Positions 32,208 to 40,775 of a stretch of DNA of 44,248 nt are shown piece by piece. The notes beneath the pieces are model-generated. The model had not been told where the DNA came from, made no database searches, and saw nothing but the letters and a program-made list of their open reading frames with translations. The translations under genes and the position numbers were made by a program. The stretch's first letter is position 1. Every line of letters starts with the position of its first letter. This DNA is from CAYRYU01 sp964428355 (GTDB taxonomy: Bacteria; Muiribacteriota; Ozemobacteria; Ozemobacterales; Ozemobacteraceae): assembly GCA_964428355.1 (NCBI GenBank), contig CAYRYU010000057.1, positions 1-44,248 on the forward strand, given 5' to 3'.

Positions 32208-35200
32208 GTGCTTTTTGGCCAACAATGTGAAATGAACCAAGACAAGCGACCGGTGCAAGCTTCTCCCCCGGCGGGCCGTCCAAGGTCATTCTGGGGACTG
32301 TTCCTCCAGGCTGTATTTCCCCTGGTTCTTTCCATGATTCCCATCTGGCTTCTAAGGATGGAGACCCTTTCCGTACATCAAAACCGGATCCGCACGGACC
32401 GAAAAGCGTGGGAACGCCAGGCTTCCGCCCTTGCGAACTCAATCAGGTCACTCGTCCCTTTCCAGGAGCAACTGACCAAGTTGAGCTCCTCATTCCGCGG
32501 CCATCTTTCATCCGCCTTGTCGATCGACCCAGCCCTTCATAACCCGGAAAAGGCCGGGGGGTTGTTTTCCCGAACCTTTCGCGAAGTTTTCCCCCGGGAC
32601 TACATGCTCAAGGGAACGCTCTTGTTCGGCTTCCTCCCGGATTCGGAGGGGAAGCTGATTCCCTGTCCAGGAGCCGGCCTGGCAATGAACCGATCCCGCA
32701 TGATCGGGGACATGTTGATGTCCTTTCGTGACCCAACAAATGCCCAAAAGTCTTATGGGGCGCGGCTCGAGAGCCGATTTCGTGGGATTTTCGGTCCCTT
32801 CCTCAAGTTCGATTTCCTCGCGACCGAAAGACGGGGAAAAGCCACCCCCGTGATTTTCCTGGGGCAGACCTGCTGGGTGGTTTGGGAAAACCTGCCATTC
32901 AGGGCGGCGGATGGGACCATCAGGAAGGGTGGATTCCTCCTGGCGGTTCCGTTCGAACCCCGAATCGAGTACCGCTCGAGCCGGCTCCTCCTGACGCGGG
33001 GCGCCCGGACCAAGGCCAACCTGCTCCCGGTCATTCTCCCAATGGCTGGAACCGTGTCCTCCTCCAGCTCGGCGATCTTCCCTGACATCGGGGAACTCTC
33101 CGAGGCAAAGAGAAGCCTTCTGCGCAGATTCCGGGGGATTCTCGCCCCCCCCGGAATCGACCTGAATGCCGTATCCCCGGGAATCGCATCGGAGATTTCC
33201 CCTGGGATCCTGGCTTTCAGGGAGTCCGTCTCCATCGGAAAGCCCCACGAAATGTGGATCCTGGGGAACCCTCCCGATCAGACCTCCCCTCCCTTCTCCC
33301 CCTTTCAGGTTCTCTTCGGTGGGGTCATCGGATTCCTCTGGGCCGGGTATTTCGTGCGTTGGGGAATATCGGGAAACCCTCCGGAAATGAGCATGAAAAC
33401 CAGGGTTATCGGACTCTTCCTTGCCGTCGTCACGATACCCCTTTCGGCGTTTTCGCTTTATGGGTTTCGGGCGATAGAGGTTTTCCGGTCCGGGGAGATC
33501 GAAAACCTTATCGAACGGACGATTCAAGAGTTCCGAAGGATAGATTCCGCAGGGGGTTCCCTTCAAACCCGTATTGGAGACCTCACGAAACGGGCGCTCA
33601 GGGATCCGGAAATCCGGGAACATGTTCTCGATCCCGATCCAGTCGTTCAGAAACGGATTGTAATGTCCCTGAAAAAGTGGTTCGAGAGCGAGGAGATTCC
33701 CATTCCACTTCAATGTATCTATTTGCACCCATTCAAGGGGGTTTCACGGGGGTATCTCTCCGACGGAGAGCTCGTTCCCCGGGGGCAAGCCCTCGGTTTT
33801 CATTTGACCAGAACGATATCCGAGAGGGTATGGAGATTCCTGCTTCCCGAGGCGCAGATGCCGGATCCTTCTGCCAACCAGGACTTCCAGAGCAGGATGC
33901 TCCAGACATTTTTTTCGAACACCTACAAGGATGGAGGAGACGCAAGCGGCTTTTGGGTAAACCGGCAGAAGATGCAGATTCTGGAACTCTCCCGGGTTCG
34001 CTCACACCAGATCTTCGATTTCCTTTCGAGATCAGGGAAACCGGAGGGGGCGGTCTCCCTCCAGTTCGGAGTGTCAAACATCGCGGAGAAGTATCTCAAG
34101 ATTGCCTTGATCAGGGCAAAACTGGCGGGAAATCTGGGGGGCGACACTTTTCTTGTCGATGGGAACCGTGGATTCAAGAGGTCCCTTCTGACCACCAGCC
34201 GGAACCGGTGGTTCTCCCCCGTGGGAAGGCGGCTCCGCGGGCTTCTTGAAACAGCTGTCAGGAACGGGTCCCAGGAGGGGATCGTTGAGACATTCCCCCC
34301 CGGCCCAGGGTCGGGTGCGCCCGAGGAAGCCGTTCTTGTGGCGGTCCCCAGCGCCCAGTTCCCGAAGTGGGGGATGGGGGCAGTCATTTCGACGCGCGAA
34401 ATCCTGGAGCAGTCAAGGATAATGGAGGAAAACCTGCGTTTGATAATCGGGTTCCTGATCCTCCTGACTTTGGGAGCAGGGGCATGGATTTCAAGATCCC
34501 TTCTGATTCCGCTGGGGTTTCTTGAAAGGATGGTGGTGAGATTTTCCTGTGGAGAAACCGAACTGAGGGTATCTCTCGATCGCAACGACGAGCTCGGAGA
34601 GCTTGGGAACGCCCTTGATGAAATGTTCCGGGGAATCAACGAGCGGAAGCACCTCGGCCGGTTCGTTTCCAGGACTCTCGACGCAGAGGTGACGAGTGCA
34701 ACGGGAGTAGCCCAACTCTCGAACTCCCGAAGACAAGGAACCGTTCTAGTGTCGGACTTGAGGAATTTCACGATGATCTCCGAACGGGAGTCACCCCAAA
34801 GAGTTGTATCCCTTCTGAACGATCACCACAAAACCATGTCGGAAATCATCCAGGCCGCAGGCGGACGGGTTGAGAAGTTCATTGGCGACGCAATCGTGGC
34901 GGTCTTTTTCCCGGAATCCAACCCCGATCCCGACCAGATAATCGAGACAGCAATCCAAATGAGGCGGGCGCATGAGGACCTTCAAAAGTCACGGAGAGAA
35001 GCGGGCCTCTTCACCTACGAGATTGGAATCGGAATCGCGAAGGGAGAAATCCTTGCGGGGAGCTTCGGAAGAGGAGACCGGCGGGAGTTCACGATCCTGG
35101 GAAAACCCCGGACATCGGCAGAGTCGCTGGAGGCCATTTCCAAGAAAGGAAAGCATACCCGGATAATCGTCCATCCTGACCTTGCGCTCGAAGTTATGCA

Positions 35201-35264
35201 TTCCAGGTTCGAGAAGATCCCTGGGCAGGCGGCTTTCGAGGTTGTGGGGGGAGGCAAGGCTTGA
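32208..35264 (+). CDS. Membrane receptor cyclase-like protein A (class III; metal site kept, Asn/Arg lost)
   Basis: A 1018-aa protein. The order is: transmembrane helix (~28-49), extracytoplasmic region, two close helices (~368-386 and ~397-420), second extracytoplasmic region, helix (~745-765), HAMP (~766-820: LIPLGFLERMV, NDELGELGNALDEMF), and a class III cyclase domain (~840-1018). The cyclase keeps both metal-binding aspartates (D850 in LVSDLRNFT, D894 in KFIGDAIVAVF) and the purine-contact Lys890. Where the family has GDxVNxAxR it reads GKPRTSAES, so the transition-state Asn and Arg are T969 and S973. Alone it should be inactive or poor; it can supply the 'C1' half of a heterodimer. The start is GTG 32208 or ATG 32232, with no strong binding site for either. 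The next gene overlaps its stop (TTGA). Confidence 0.9.
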   Translation: MLFGQQCEMNQDKRPVQASPPAGRPRSFWGLFLQAVFPLVLSMIPIWLLRMETLSVHQNRIRTDRKAWERQASALANSIRSLVPFQEQLTKLSSSFRGHLSSALSIDPALHNPEKAGGLFSRTFREVFPRDYMLKGTLLFGFLPDSEGKLIPCPGAGLAMNRSRMIGDMLMSFRDPTNAQKSYGARLESRFRGIFGPFLKFDFLATERRGKATPVIFLGQTCWVVWENLPFRAADGTIRKGGFLLAVPFEPRIEYRSSRLLLTRGARTKANLLPVILPMAGTVSSSSSAIFPDIGELSEAKRSLLRRFRGILAPPGIDLNAVSPGIASEISPGILAFRESVSIGKPHEMWILGNPPDQTSPPFSPFQVLFGGVIGFLWAGYFVRWGISGNPPEMSMKTRVIGLFLAVVTIPLSAFSLYGFRAIEVFRSGEIENLIERTIQEFRRIDSAGGSLQTRIGDLTKRALRDPEIREHVLDPDPVVQKRIVMSLKKWFESEEIPIPLQCIYLHPFKGVSRGYLSDGELVPRGQALGFHLTRTISERVWRFLLPEAQMPDPSANQDFQSRMLQTFFSNTYKDGGDASGFWVNRQKMQILELSRVRSHQIFDFLSRSGKPEGAVSLQFGVSNIAEKYLKIALIRAKLAGNLGGDTFLVDGNRGFKRSLLTTSRNRWFSPVGRRLRGLLETAVRNGSQEGIVETFPPGPGSGAPEEAVLVAVPSAQFPKWGMGAVISTREILEQSRIMEENLRLIIGFLILLTLGAGAWISRSLLIPLGFLERMVVRFSCGETELRVSLDRNDELGELGNALDEMFRGINERKHLGRFVSRTLDAEVTSATGVAQLSNSRRQGTVLVSDLRNFTMISERESPQRVVSLLNDHHKTMSEIIQAAGGRVEKFIGDAIVAVFFPESNPDPDQIIETAIQMRRAHEDLQKSRREAGLFTYEIGIGIAKGEILAGSFGRGDRREFTILGKPRTSAESLEAISKKGKHTRIIVHPDLALEVMHSRFEKIPGQAAFEVVGGGKA

Positions 35265-38173
35265 GGGAATCCTTCCGAAGCATCCTCGTTTTCTGGATCC
35301 TGTCTGGAATCGGCCTCCTTTTCTGGTTCTGGAGTTCCAGGGAAACCGGCATCGTCAAAGCCCTAGAGGCAACAGAAACCATCCGCCGCCAGGCTTCAAG
35401 GGAATTGGAAGCCATGGAGCAAGCTGCTACTCCTGGTTCGCAGCTTCTCCTGATCCTTTCACGGTTCAGCTCCGAGGCGACAAGGATAATTTACGAAGAA
35501 GGGCCTGAGCATTGCATCGGAACACTGGAAAAACTCTACCGAGAGCGGCTGGAGGGGCGGCTACCTCCTCACGACATCGTTCTCCTGGCCCATGATGTCT
35601 TCCTGGAAAAAAGCACCACGGTTTTGGGCCGTTCGGCGGGTCTTGGCTTTTTTCCGGGGGCCGGTCCGGATTTTCTGAATGCAAGATGTGCCGGAATTCC
35701 ACCCGTTTCCCTGGAGAAACTCGCCTCGATCTCGACCGATCTCGGGATGGCCCTTGATTTCCCGGTTTCGAAGATTTCCTGGCGGGCAATCCGCCCCTCG
35801 GAACTGAACTCATTCTCAGGGGCCGTGGGAGAACGGACCCTTTTCACTTCACGCTTGTTCCCCGATCCGACCTTGCCGGCTCTTCATCCCGGTTCGATCG
35901 GAGTCCTCGTAGACACCTCCCACCTCGCCGGGGATTTCGCATGCAGAATGGTTCTCGAAAACTGGAAACACCCTGACAGAGGGCTTGGGTTCGTACCCAA
36001 GAATCCGGGACCAGCCCTCTTCTCCTCCTTCTTCGATGTCCGAAAGGGGGTTCGCGAGATCCTTTCGCAAAAGGCCCAGACTCCAGCCGGAGTTCCCTTT
36101 CAAATGCAGATCCACGACACCATCCTCTTTTCGATATCCTTGCCCGAAAGCCCGTACTTTGCCGTCCTGGGTTTCGATCTACCTTCCCATTCAGAGGAGA
36201 GCCCGGCTTCTCCGGAGAGCAGCATTCTGGCTTTCGGAATCTGGATCCTTCTGGGTTTCGGGTTCCTGATGGCGAACCTTGCCTGCGACGGGCGAATGCG
36301 GATTCCCGTATGGGTAACCCTCGCGGGGACGCTTTTCTTCGTCGTCTCGGTCCCCTTGCTCGCCCTCAGGGGTGCCGGGAACCGCTTTTTGGGGGAATCG
36401 AAGAGGCTGGCGGAAACCGAGGTCAGGGAAGATCTGCTGAAAAAACTCGAGATGGTGGACAAGGAATACTCGCTCGACCAGACCCGGCATTGGTTCGCCC
36501 TGCGGCACCGCATTCAAAGACCGGATACTGGGCAAAACTTCTTCGAAGACGAAATGGGAAGGGCTCCCGGAGGTGCCCTTGCTTCTCTCGTAGTGGACAT
36601 CAACTCCGATCCGAGTCTCGCCCCTCCCACCTGCAGGTTGGCAATGGCAGCAGGGCCAGGGGGATTTTCGGAATACTGGGCCGTTAATCAGGCAAAGAAG
36701 GAATCCAATTCCGACGAGCTCGAACTTTTCCGATTCATGACAAGCGGTCCCCGAAAACGTCTTCGGATGAAAGAAACCGGCAACCGCGCAGTCCCCACGA
36801 AGGAATCGCAAAGGGATGAACTGGAGTTCGAGATCTGGAAGGACGTTTTCTTCCAGCTTGGAAATGCTGAAGCCGCGCTGGGTTTCCTTTTCGAACCGGA
36901 GGTTCCGCGGGCCACGGTGATTCTTCAGGACCGGGTTTTCTTTTCCGGACATATCGTAAAATTCGAGGGCCGGGAGCGTTACAACCTGGTCCTTAACTGG
37001 AGCGCGAATGACCAGGAACGCAGGTTTCTCAGGAGAAGGTTCGGAGAGATGGTTCCATCTTCGGGCCGTGGTTCAATCTTCGCTTTCGACAGGTTCAACC
37101 CGGTCCCGACGAGTTTTCCACCAGGTGTTCAGGACTACCGGGATTTGACCGACCTCGCGGAGAAATCCAGCCAGACCCTCGTCGCCCTTTCGGCCCTTGA
37201 AAAGGCCGGCACCGAGACCTTCCTCCTGGAAACACTTCCGGGAAAGGCTATTTCCCGCTATCTGATGTGCGGCCGGGTCTCCCTTGGCGAAGTCGAAGCC
37301 CTTCGCCAGGCGGGCGAAAACCGGCTTTGGTGGTATCTGCTGGGTGGGCTGTTGACCACCTTCGGCCTGGCCGTAATCGTTACAGGGTATTTTCTCCGAC
37401 CTCTCCGGCGCATTCTTCGGGACGCAGATAGAATCAGAAACGGAACTTACGATCTGAAACTTCTTGACGCTGACCGCCCTGACGAGTTTGGGACGCTCGC
37501 GAAGTCGATCGAATCTTTGGCAAAGGGGCTCCATGAAAGGGAAATCCTCCGCAAGTTCGTTTCCTCCTCCGTTCAGCGGGTGGTATCGGAGGGAGGGAAG
37601 GCGGTCGCACTCGAAGAAGGAAGAAGCAGGGACGTAACCGTGATCTTCTCGCATATTCGGGGGTTCAACCAGTGGCAGGAAAGCGCCCCCCCCGAACAGG
37701 TTTTCCGCGCACTCGAAGACCACCTGGGAATCCTGGAGGAGGCAGTCGGGAAAACGAGAGGTGAGATCAATCTCGTCATCGGGGAAAAAATACTGGCGGT
37801 CTTCGATGACCAGGAAAGAGGGGCCCTCGACTCTTCGGTACAGGCGGCTCTCGAAACCGCACGCCACGTTGCCTCGGCGAAGCTTTCGGATCCGGGACTG
37901 GAAATCGTGATGGGGATCAACCGTGGATCGGTCGTCGCGGGGGTTCTGGGCGCCCCGACCGTCAGGCTGGAATACACCGTCATTGGAGACCCCGTCAACC
38001 TCGCTTCCAGACTCGCCACCCTGGGTGAGATCTCGGACTCCTCCCGGATTGTAGTATCGGGCGACATCGCCAGGGAGGCCGGGCCAGGGTGGAAATCCGA
38101 AAGGCTTCCAATCAAGCGGGTCAAGGGGAAAACCCACGAGGTTGAAGCCTGGTTGCTCCAACCCCCGATCTGA
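35261..38173 (+). CDS. Membrane receptor cyclase-like protein B (class III; Asn/Arg kept, metal site lost)
   Basis: A 970-aa protein with the same plan as its neighbour: helix (~6-26), extracytoplasmic region, two helices (~322-341 and ~350-368), second extracytoplasmic region, helix (~690-711), HAMP (~712-765: RPLRRILRDADRIRNGTYDL), and a class III cyclase domain (~790-965). The first metal Asp is H798 (VIFSHIRGF), the second is E842 (LVIGEKILAVF), and the usual Lys is L838. The transition-state residues are intact: YTVIGDPVNLASRL with N913 and R917. It is thus the mirror image of protein A and fits the 'C2' role. The start is TTG 35261, coupled to the stop of gene A. Two sensor regions per chain suggest four input domains in the complex. 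Confidence 0.9.
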   Translation: MRESFRSILVFWILSGIGLLFWFWSSRETGIVKALEATETIRRQASRELEAMEQAATPGSQLLLILSRFSSEATRIIYEEGPEHCIGTLEKLYRERLEGRLPPHDIVLLAHDVFLEKSTTVLGRSAGLGFFPGAGPDFLNARCAGIPPVSLEKLASISTDLGMALDFPVSKISWRAIRPSELNSFSGAVGERTLFTSRLFPDPTLPALHPGSIGVLVDTSHLAGDFACRMVLENWKHPDRGLGFVPKNPGPALFSSFFDVRKGVREILSQKAQTPAGVPFQMQIHDTILFSISLPESPYFAVLGFDLPSHSEESPASPESSILAFGIWILLGFGFLMANLACDGRMRIPVWVTLAGTLFFVVSVPLLALRGAGNRFLGESKRLAETEVREDLLKKLEMVDKEYSLDQTRHWFALRHRIQRPDTGQNFFEDEMGRAPGGALASLVVDINSDPSLAPPTCRLAMAAGPGGFSEYWAVNQAKKESNSDELELFRFMTSGPRKRLRMKETGNRAVPTKESQRDELEFEIWKDVFFQLGNAEAALGFLFEPEVPRATVILQDRVFFSGHIVKFEGRERYNLVLNWSANDQERRFLRRRFGEMVPSSGRGSIFAFDRFNPVPTSFPPGVQDYRDLTDLAEKSSQTLVALSALEKAGTETFLLETLPGKAISRYLMCGRVSLGEVEALRQAGENRLWWYLLGGLLTTFGLAVIVTGYFLRPLRRILRDADRIRNGTYDLKLLDADRPDEFGTLAKSIESLAKGLHEREILRKFVSSSVQRVVSEGGKAVALEEGRSRDVTVIFSHIRGFNQWQESAPPEQVFRALEDHLGILEEAVGKTRGEINLVIGEKILAVFDDQERGALDSSVQAALETARHVASAKLSDPGLEIVMGINRGSVVAGVLGAPTVRLEYTVIGDPVNLASRLATLGEISDSSRIVVSGDIAREAGPGWKSERLPIKRVKGKTHEVEAWLLQPPI

Positions 38174-38416
38174 AGCCTTGATTCAAGCTTGTCGGGTGAC
38201 AGAAAAGCGTCGTGAGGTTGCTGGCGGAAACCGGAGAATCATTGGTTGCCCAAAAAGCCCGAGGGACACCGCAACTTCTTGTAACCAGATTCCCGAATCC
38301 GGCAATAACATTTGCGAGAATTGGAAACCAGGATCGGGAAGGATGCTTTCACAAGTTCCACGGGGCAACGGTCCTTTCGGATTCCCTCCTTCCCGGCGAT
38401 CAGAAGGGCAGGAAAC

Positions 38417-39655
38417 ATGGAAATCATCATTTTCAGGCGCGGGTTACTCCTGGCTTTTCTTTGCGGGCTCCTGCTTTTCCAGGGTCTCTCGGGGACTTCC
38501 TTCGGGGATTCCTGCACGATGCCGGCTCCCTCAGGGATTCCAACCCCCGGAAACCTGGGGACCGGCGCTGTTTCTTATTCTCCCCTTCTTTCTCTGACAT
38601 TTTTCGACGTGGGTCAGGGAGATGCCATCCTGGTCCGTTCGCGGGAAAAAACGGTTCTAATCGACGCCGGAGCCGACAATGGAAACGGATTTGAAGTCAT
38701 CTCTTCCCATCTGCGAAAACTTGGAATCAGCAAGATCGACACCGCCGTGATCACACACCCCCACAGCGATCATTTCGGGGGCTTCTTAAGGCTGCTTGGA
38801 AGTTTCGAGTTCGGGGAATTCCTCTACTCGATCGACGACATGCAATATGTCGACCGCCCGATCGGTCGGGAGAAGGGCGACGGCCTTTCTGACCTGATCA
38901 AGGCGATCGAATCAAGGAGAATTCCCTACCATGCGGCGAAAACCGGTGACAAGTTCGATTGGGGAACCGGCATCGAGGTCGCTTTGCTCCATTCCGCCAT
39001 GGATGTCGATGTTTCCTCCTGGACTGCCGACTACGCTCCAGGCGCGAACGACTTTTCACTGGTTTTCAGGATCGCGGCCGAAAGAACCAGCTTCCTTCTG
39101 ATGGGCGATCTCCAGGGCCCGGGGGAATCCGGTTTGATCAAAAGATTGGGAGCGAACCTGCGCTCGACGGTTTTGAAGGTTGGCCATCACGGCAGCCGGA
39201 CATCTTCGACCCTTCCATTTCTCGACCAGGTTGCTCCCCGATATGCGGTAATCCAGGTGGGAACGGGCAACCAGTTCCACCACCCCAGCGCTGCAACGCT
39301 GAACGCACTGAAAGCCCGGGGAATCGGGATCTTCAGGACCAACAAATCGGGAACGGTGACGATCTCCACTGATGGGACGAATGAAACGGTGGAAGTGGAG
39401 ACTCCACCGGCGGGGGCCATCGATCTTGCGAGGGCTTTGCTCGAGCTGGATTCGCTTTCCGACCAGGAACTGGCCGCTGATCGTTTCGAGGAGCTCCAGA
39501 ATGAGGTCATGGAGCTTGCGGAGGAAACACGTTCGGGGAAGCGCCCCGGAGCCCTGGGGGAATTCCTGGGAAGTCTTCCCCCGCCACTCGCCCACAATCT
39601 CTTCCGCCGCACCGAAACCAACCGGCTCTTCGAGTTACACCACACCCCCGATTGA
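38417..39655 (+). CDS. Exported metallo-beta-lactamase-fold hydrolase, ComEC C-terminal-like
   Basis: A 412-aa protein with a signal peptide (FRRGLLLAFLCGLLLFQGLS) and the MBL domain found at the C-terminus of the DNA-uptake protein ComEC. Seen motifs are LTFFDVGQGDAILVRS, TVLIDAGADNGNG, the metal-binding THPHSDHFGG (~112-121), SFLLMGDLQG, VLKVGHHGSRTSS and the family-typical PRYAVIQVGTGNQFHHPS. It lacks the ComEC membrane channel and is free-standing. A helical C-terminal tail of ~90 residues is unassigned. ATG 38417 has AGGA 5 bases upstream; the frame extends to 38312 but without family sequence. Substrate possibilities include nucleic acid or nucleotides in the periplasm. The 243-bp gap upstream shows no feature I can support. 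Confidence 0.9.
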   Translation: MEIIIFRRGLLLAFLCGLLLFQGLSGTSFGDSCTMPAPSGIPTPGNLGTGAVSYSPLLSLTFFDVGQGDAILVRSREKTVLIDAGADNGNGFEVISSHLRKLGISKIDTAVITHPHSDHFGGFLRLLGSFEFGEFLYSIDDMQYVDRPIGREKGDGLSDLIKAIESRRIPYHAAKTGDKFDWGTGIEVALLHSAMDVDVSSWTADYAPGANDFSLVFRIAAERTSFLLMGDLQGPGESGLIKRLGANLRSTVLKVGHHGSRTSSTLPFLDQVAPRYAVIQVGTGNQFHHPSAATLNALKARGIGIFRTNKSGTVTISTDGTNETVEVETPPAGAIDLARALLELDSLSDQELAADRFEELQNEVMELAEETRSGKRPGALGEFLGSLPPPLAHNLFRRTETNRLFELHHTPD

Positions 39656-39660
39656 TTTTT

Positions 39661-40620
39661 CTATCCAGCCATCGAACCTCGAACAGGCTGGAGAAATCCG
39701 AAGTGAGCCAGGACCCGTAGTGCCCTGAGGGTATTCCAACGGCTGGGTCCACCCGTGCGTTCCATGTGGAAATGAACCTGGCCCGCGTGTCGATGTTGGA
39801 CGGGCCAGGTTCCATCTTTGCTTCGTTTACGCAGCAGGACCTCCAAGGCATCCTGCATTCGGGGATCGAACGGAACGCGGGCAGCCCGGAAATGATCGAG
39901 AGCTCTCAGAATGTCGTAGTACCATCTCGAAGGATATGAAAGCATGAGCATCTTGGGATCGATCACCGAACCGGTTTTGTCGGATTTGTACAACCTGTGT
40001 TTCAAGATGAACTCCCGGCCGAGGTTGCCGAGGTGGCGGAGTTCTTCGAGCCTGTACCGGTATCCCGACTCCTCGTATTCCCGGATCCCTTCGAGGACGG
40101 AAATGGTCGAGTGGAGGGAGCTGTGAACGGGCTTCGCCCTGTTCTTGCAGCAGTTCCAGCCACCGTCCGACATTCTCTCCCTGATTATGATGTCTATCAG
40201 CGATTTCAACCGGTCCTTTCCGGCACCAAAATACGCAGCATAGCAGAGGAACATGCCGTTGACGCACATGTCGCTTCGCGGACAGGCATCGGAAAGGGAA
40301 ATCCCGCCATCTTCGCCGATCCGTTCCTCTAGAAGGCTTTCCAGTGTTCTTTGAATCGGGGGAGTATCCCTGGCAATACCGAGGTTCTTCAAATCGAGGA
40401 GCGTGTAATGGGTGGAAATCCACTTGGGTTGGTAGAAACGGTCCCCCCAATGTCCGTCAGGTTTCTGACGCGAAAGGAAACCGGAACCCCACCCCTCTTG
40501 GGAAATCCGGGTCTGAAGCTTTTTATCGTTCTTGCCGAGCAGGTCCCGGGTGGCCTGATACTGGACCGAGACATCCCCCCGGAGCAACCACCCGATCAGG
40601 TCTTCTTCACTTCCATCCAT
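39661..40620 (-). CDS. Squalene-cyclase/prenyltransferase-like alpha-barrel protein
   Basis: A 319-aa soluble protein with three 'DGxW' motifs spaced through the chain: RQKPDGHWGDRFYQPKWIST, MSDGGWNCC and RSKDGTWPVQHR. These match the QW-type repeats of terpene cyclase/prenyltransferase alpha-alpha barrels and are typical of the small uncharacterised members often annotated as prenyltransferases. The DxDD catalytic motif of squalene-hopene cyclases is not seen, so catalysis on squalene is unlikely. Several Cys and His residues (CPRSDMCVNGMFLCY, HRHAGQVHFH) are worth noting as possible metal ligands. It converges with the MBL gene, leaving only 5 bp between stops. Confidence 0.78.
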   Translation of the reverse strand: MDGSEEDLIGWLLRGDVSVQYQATRDLLGKNDKKLQTRISQEGWGSGFLSRQKPDGHWGDRFYQPKWISTHYTLLDLKNLGIARDTPPIQRTLESLLEERIGEDGGISLSDACPRSDMCVNGMFLCYAAYFGAGKDRLKSLIDIIIRERMSDGGWNCCKNRAKPVHSSLHSTISVLEGIREYEESGYRYRLEELRHLGNLGREFILKHRLYKSDKTGSVIDPKMLMLSYPSRWYYDILRALDHFRAARVPFDPRMQDALEVLLRKRSKDGTWPVQHRHAGQVHFHMERTGGPSRWNTLRALRVLAHFGFLQPVRGSMAG

Positions 40621-40775
40621 TTACGACCTCCCCGCTCTCTCGAGCGATGCTTCCCCTGCCAGGAAGCCGTGACAAAATCAAACTTCCGCATTTGTACCAG
40701 CCCGGAGATCAGCTCATCAAAACTTTTGCGAAAGAAATGCCGAAGAATTCCTCGGTTTCCCCACACCTTCCGAGG

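Noticed and set aside
32508..33728. 406-codon open frame on the minus strand
   Set aside because: Antisense to cyclase A, with no family motifs.
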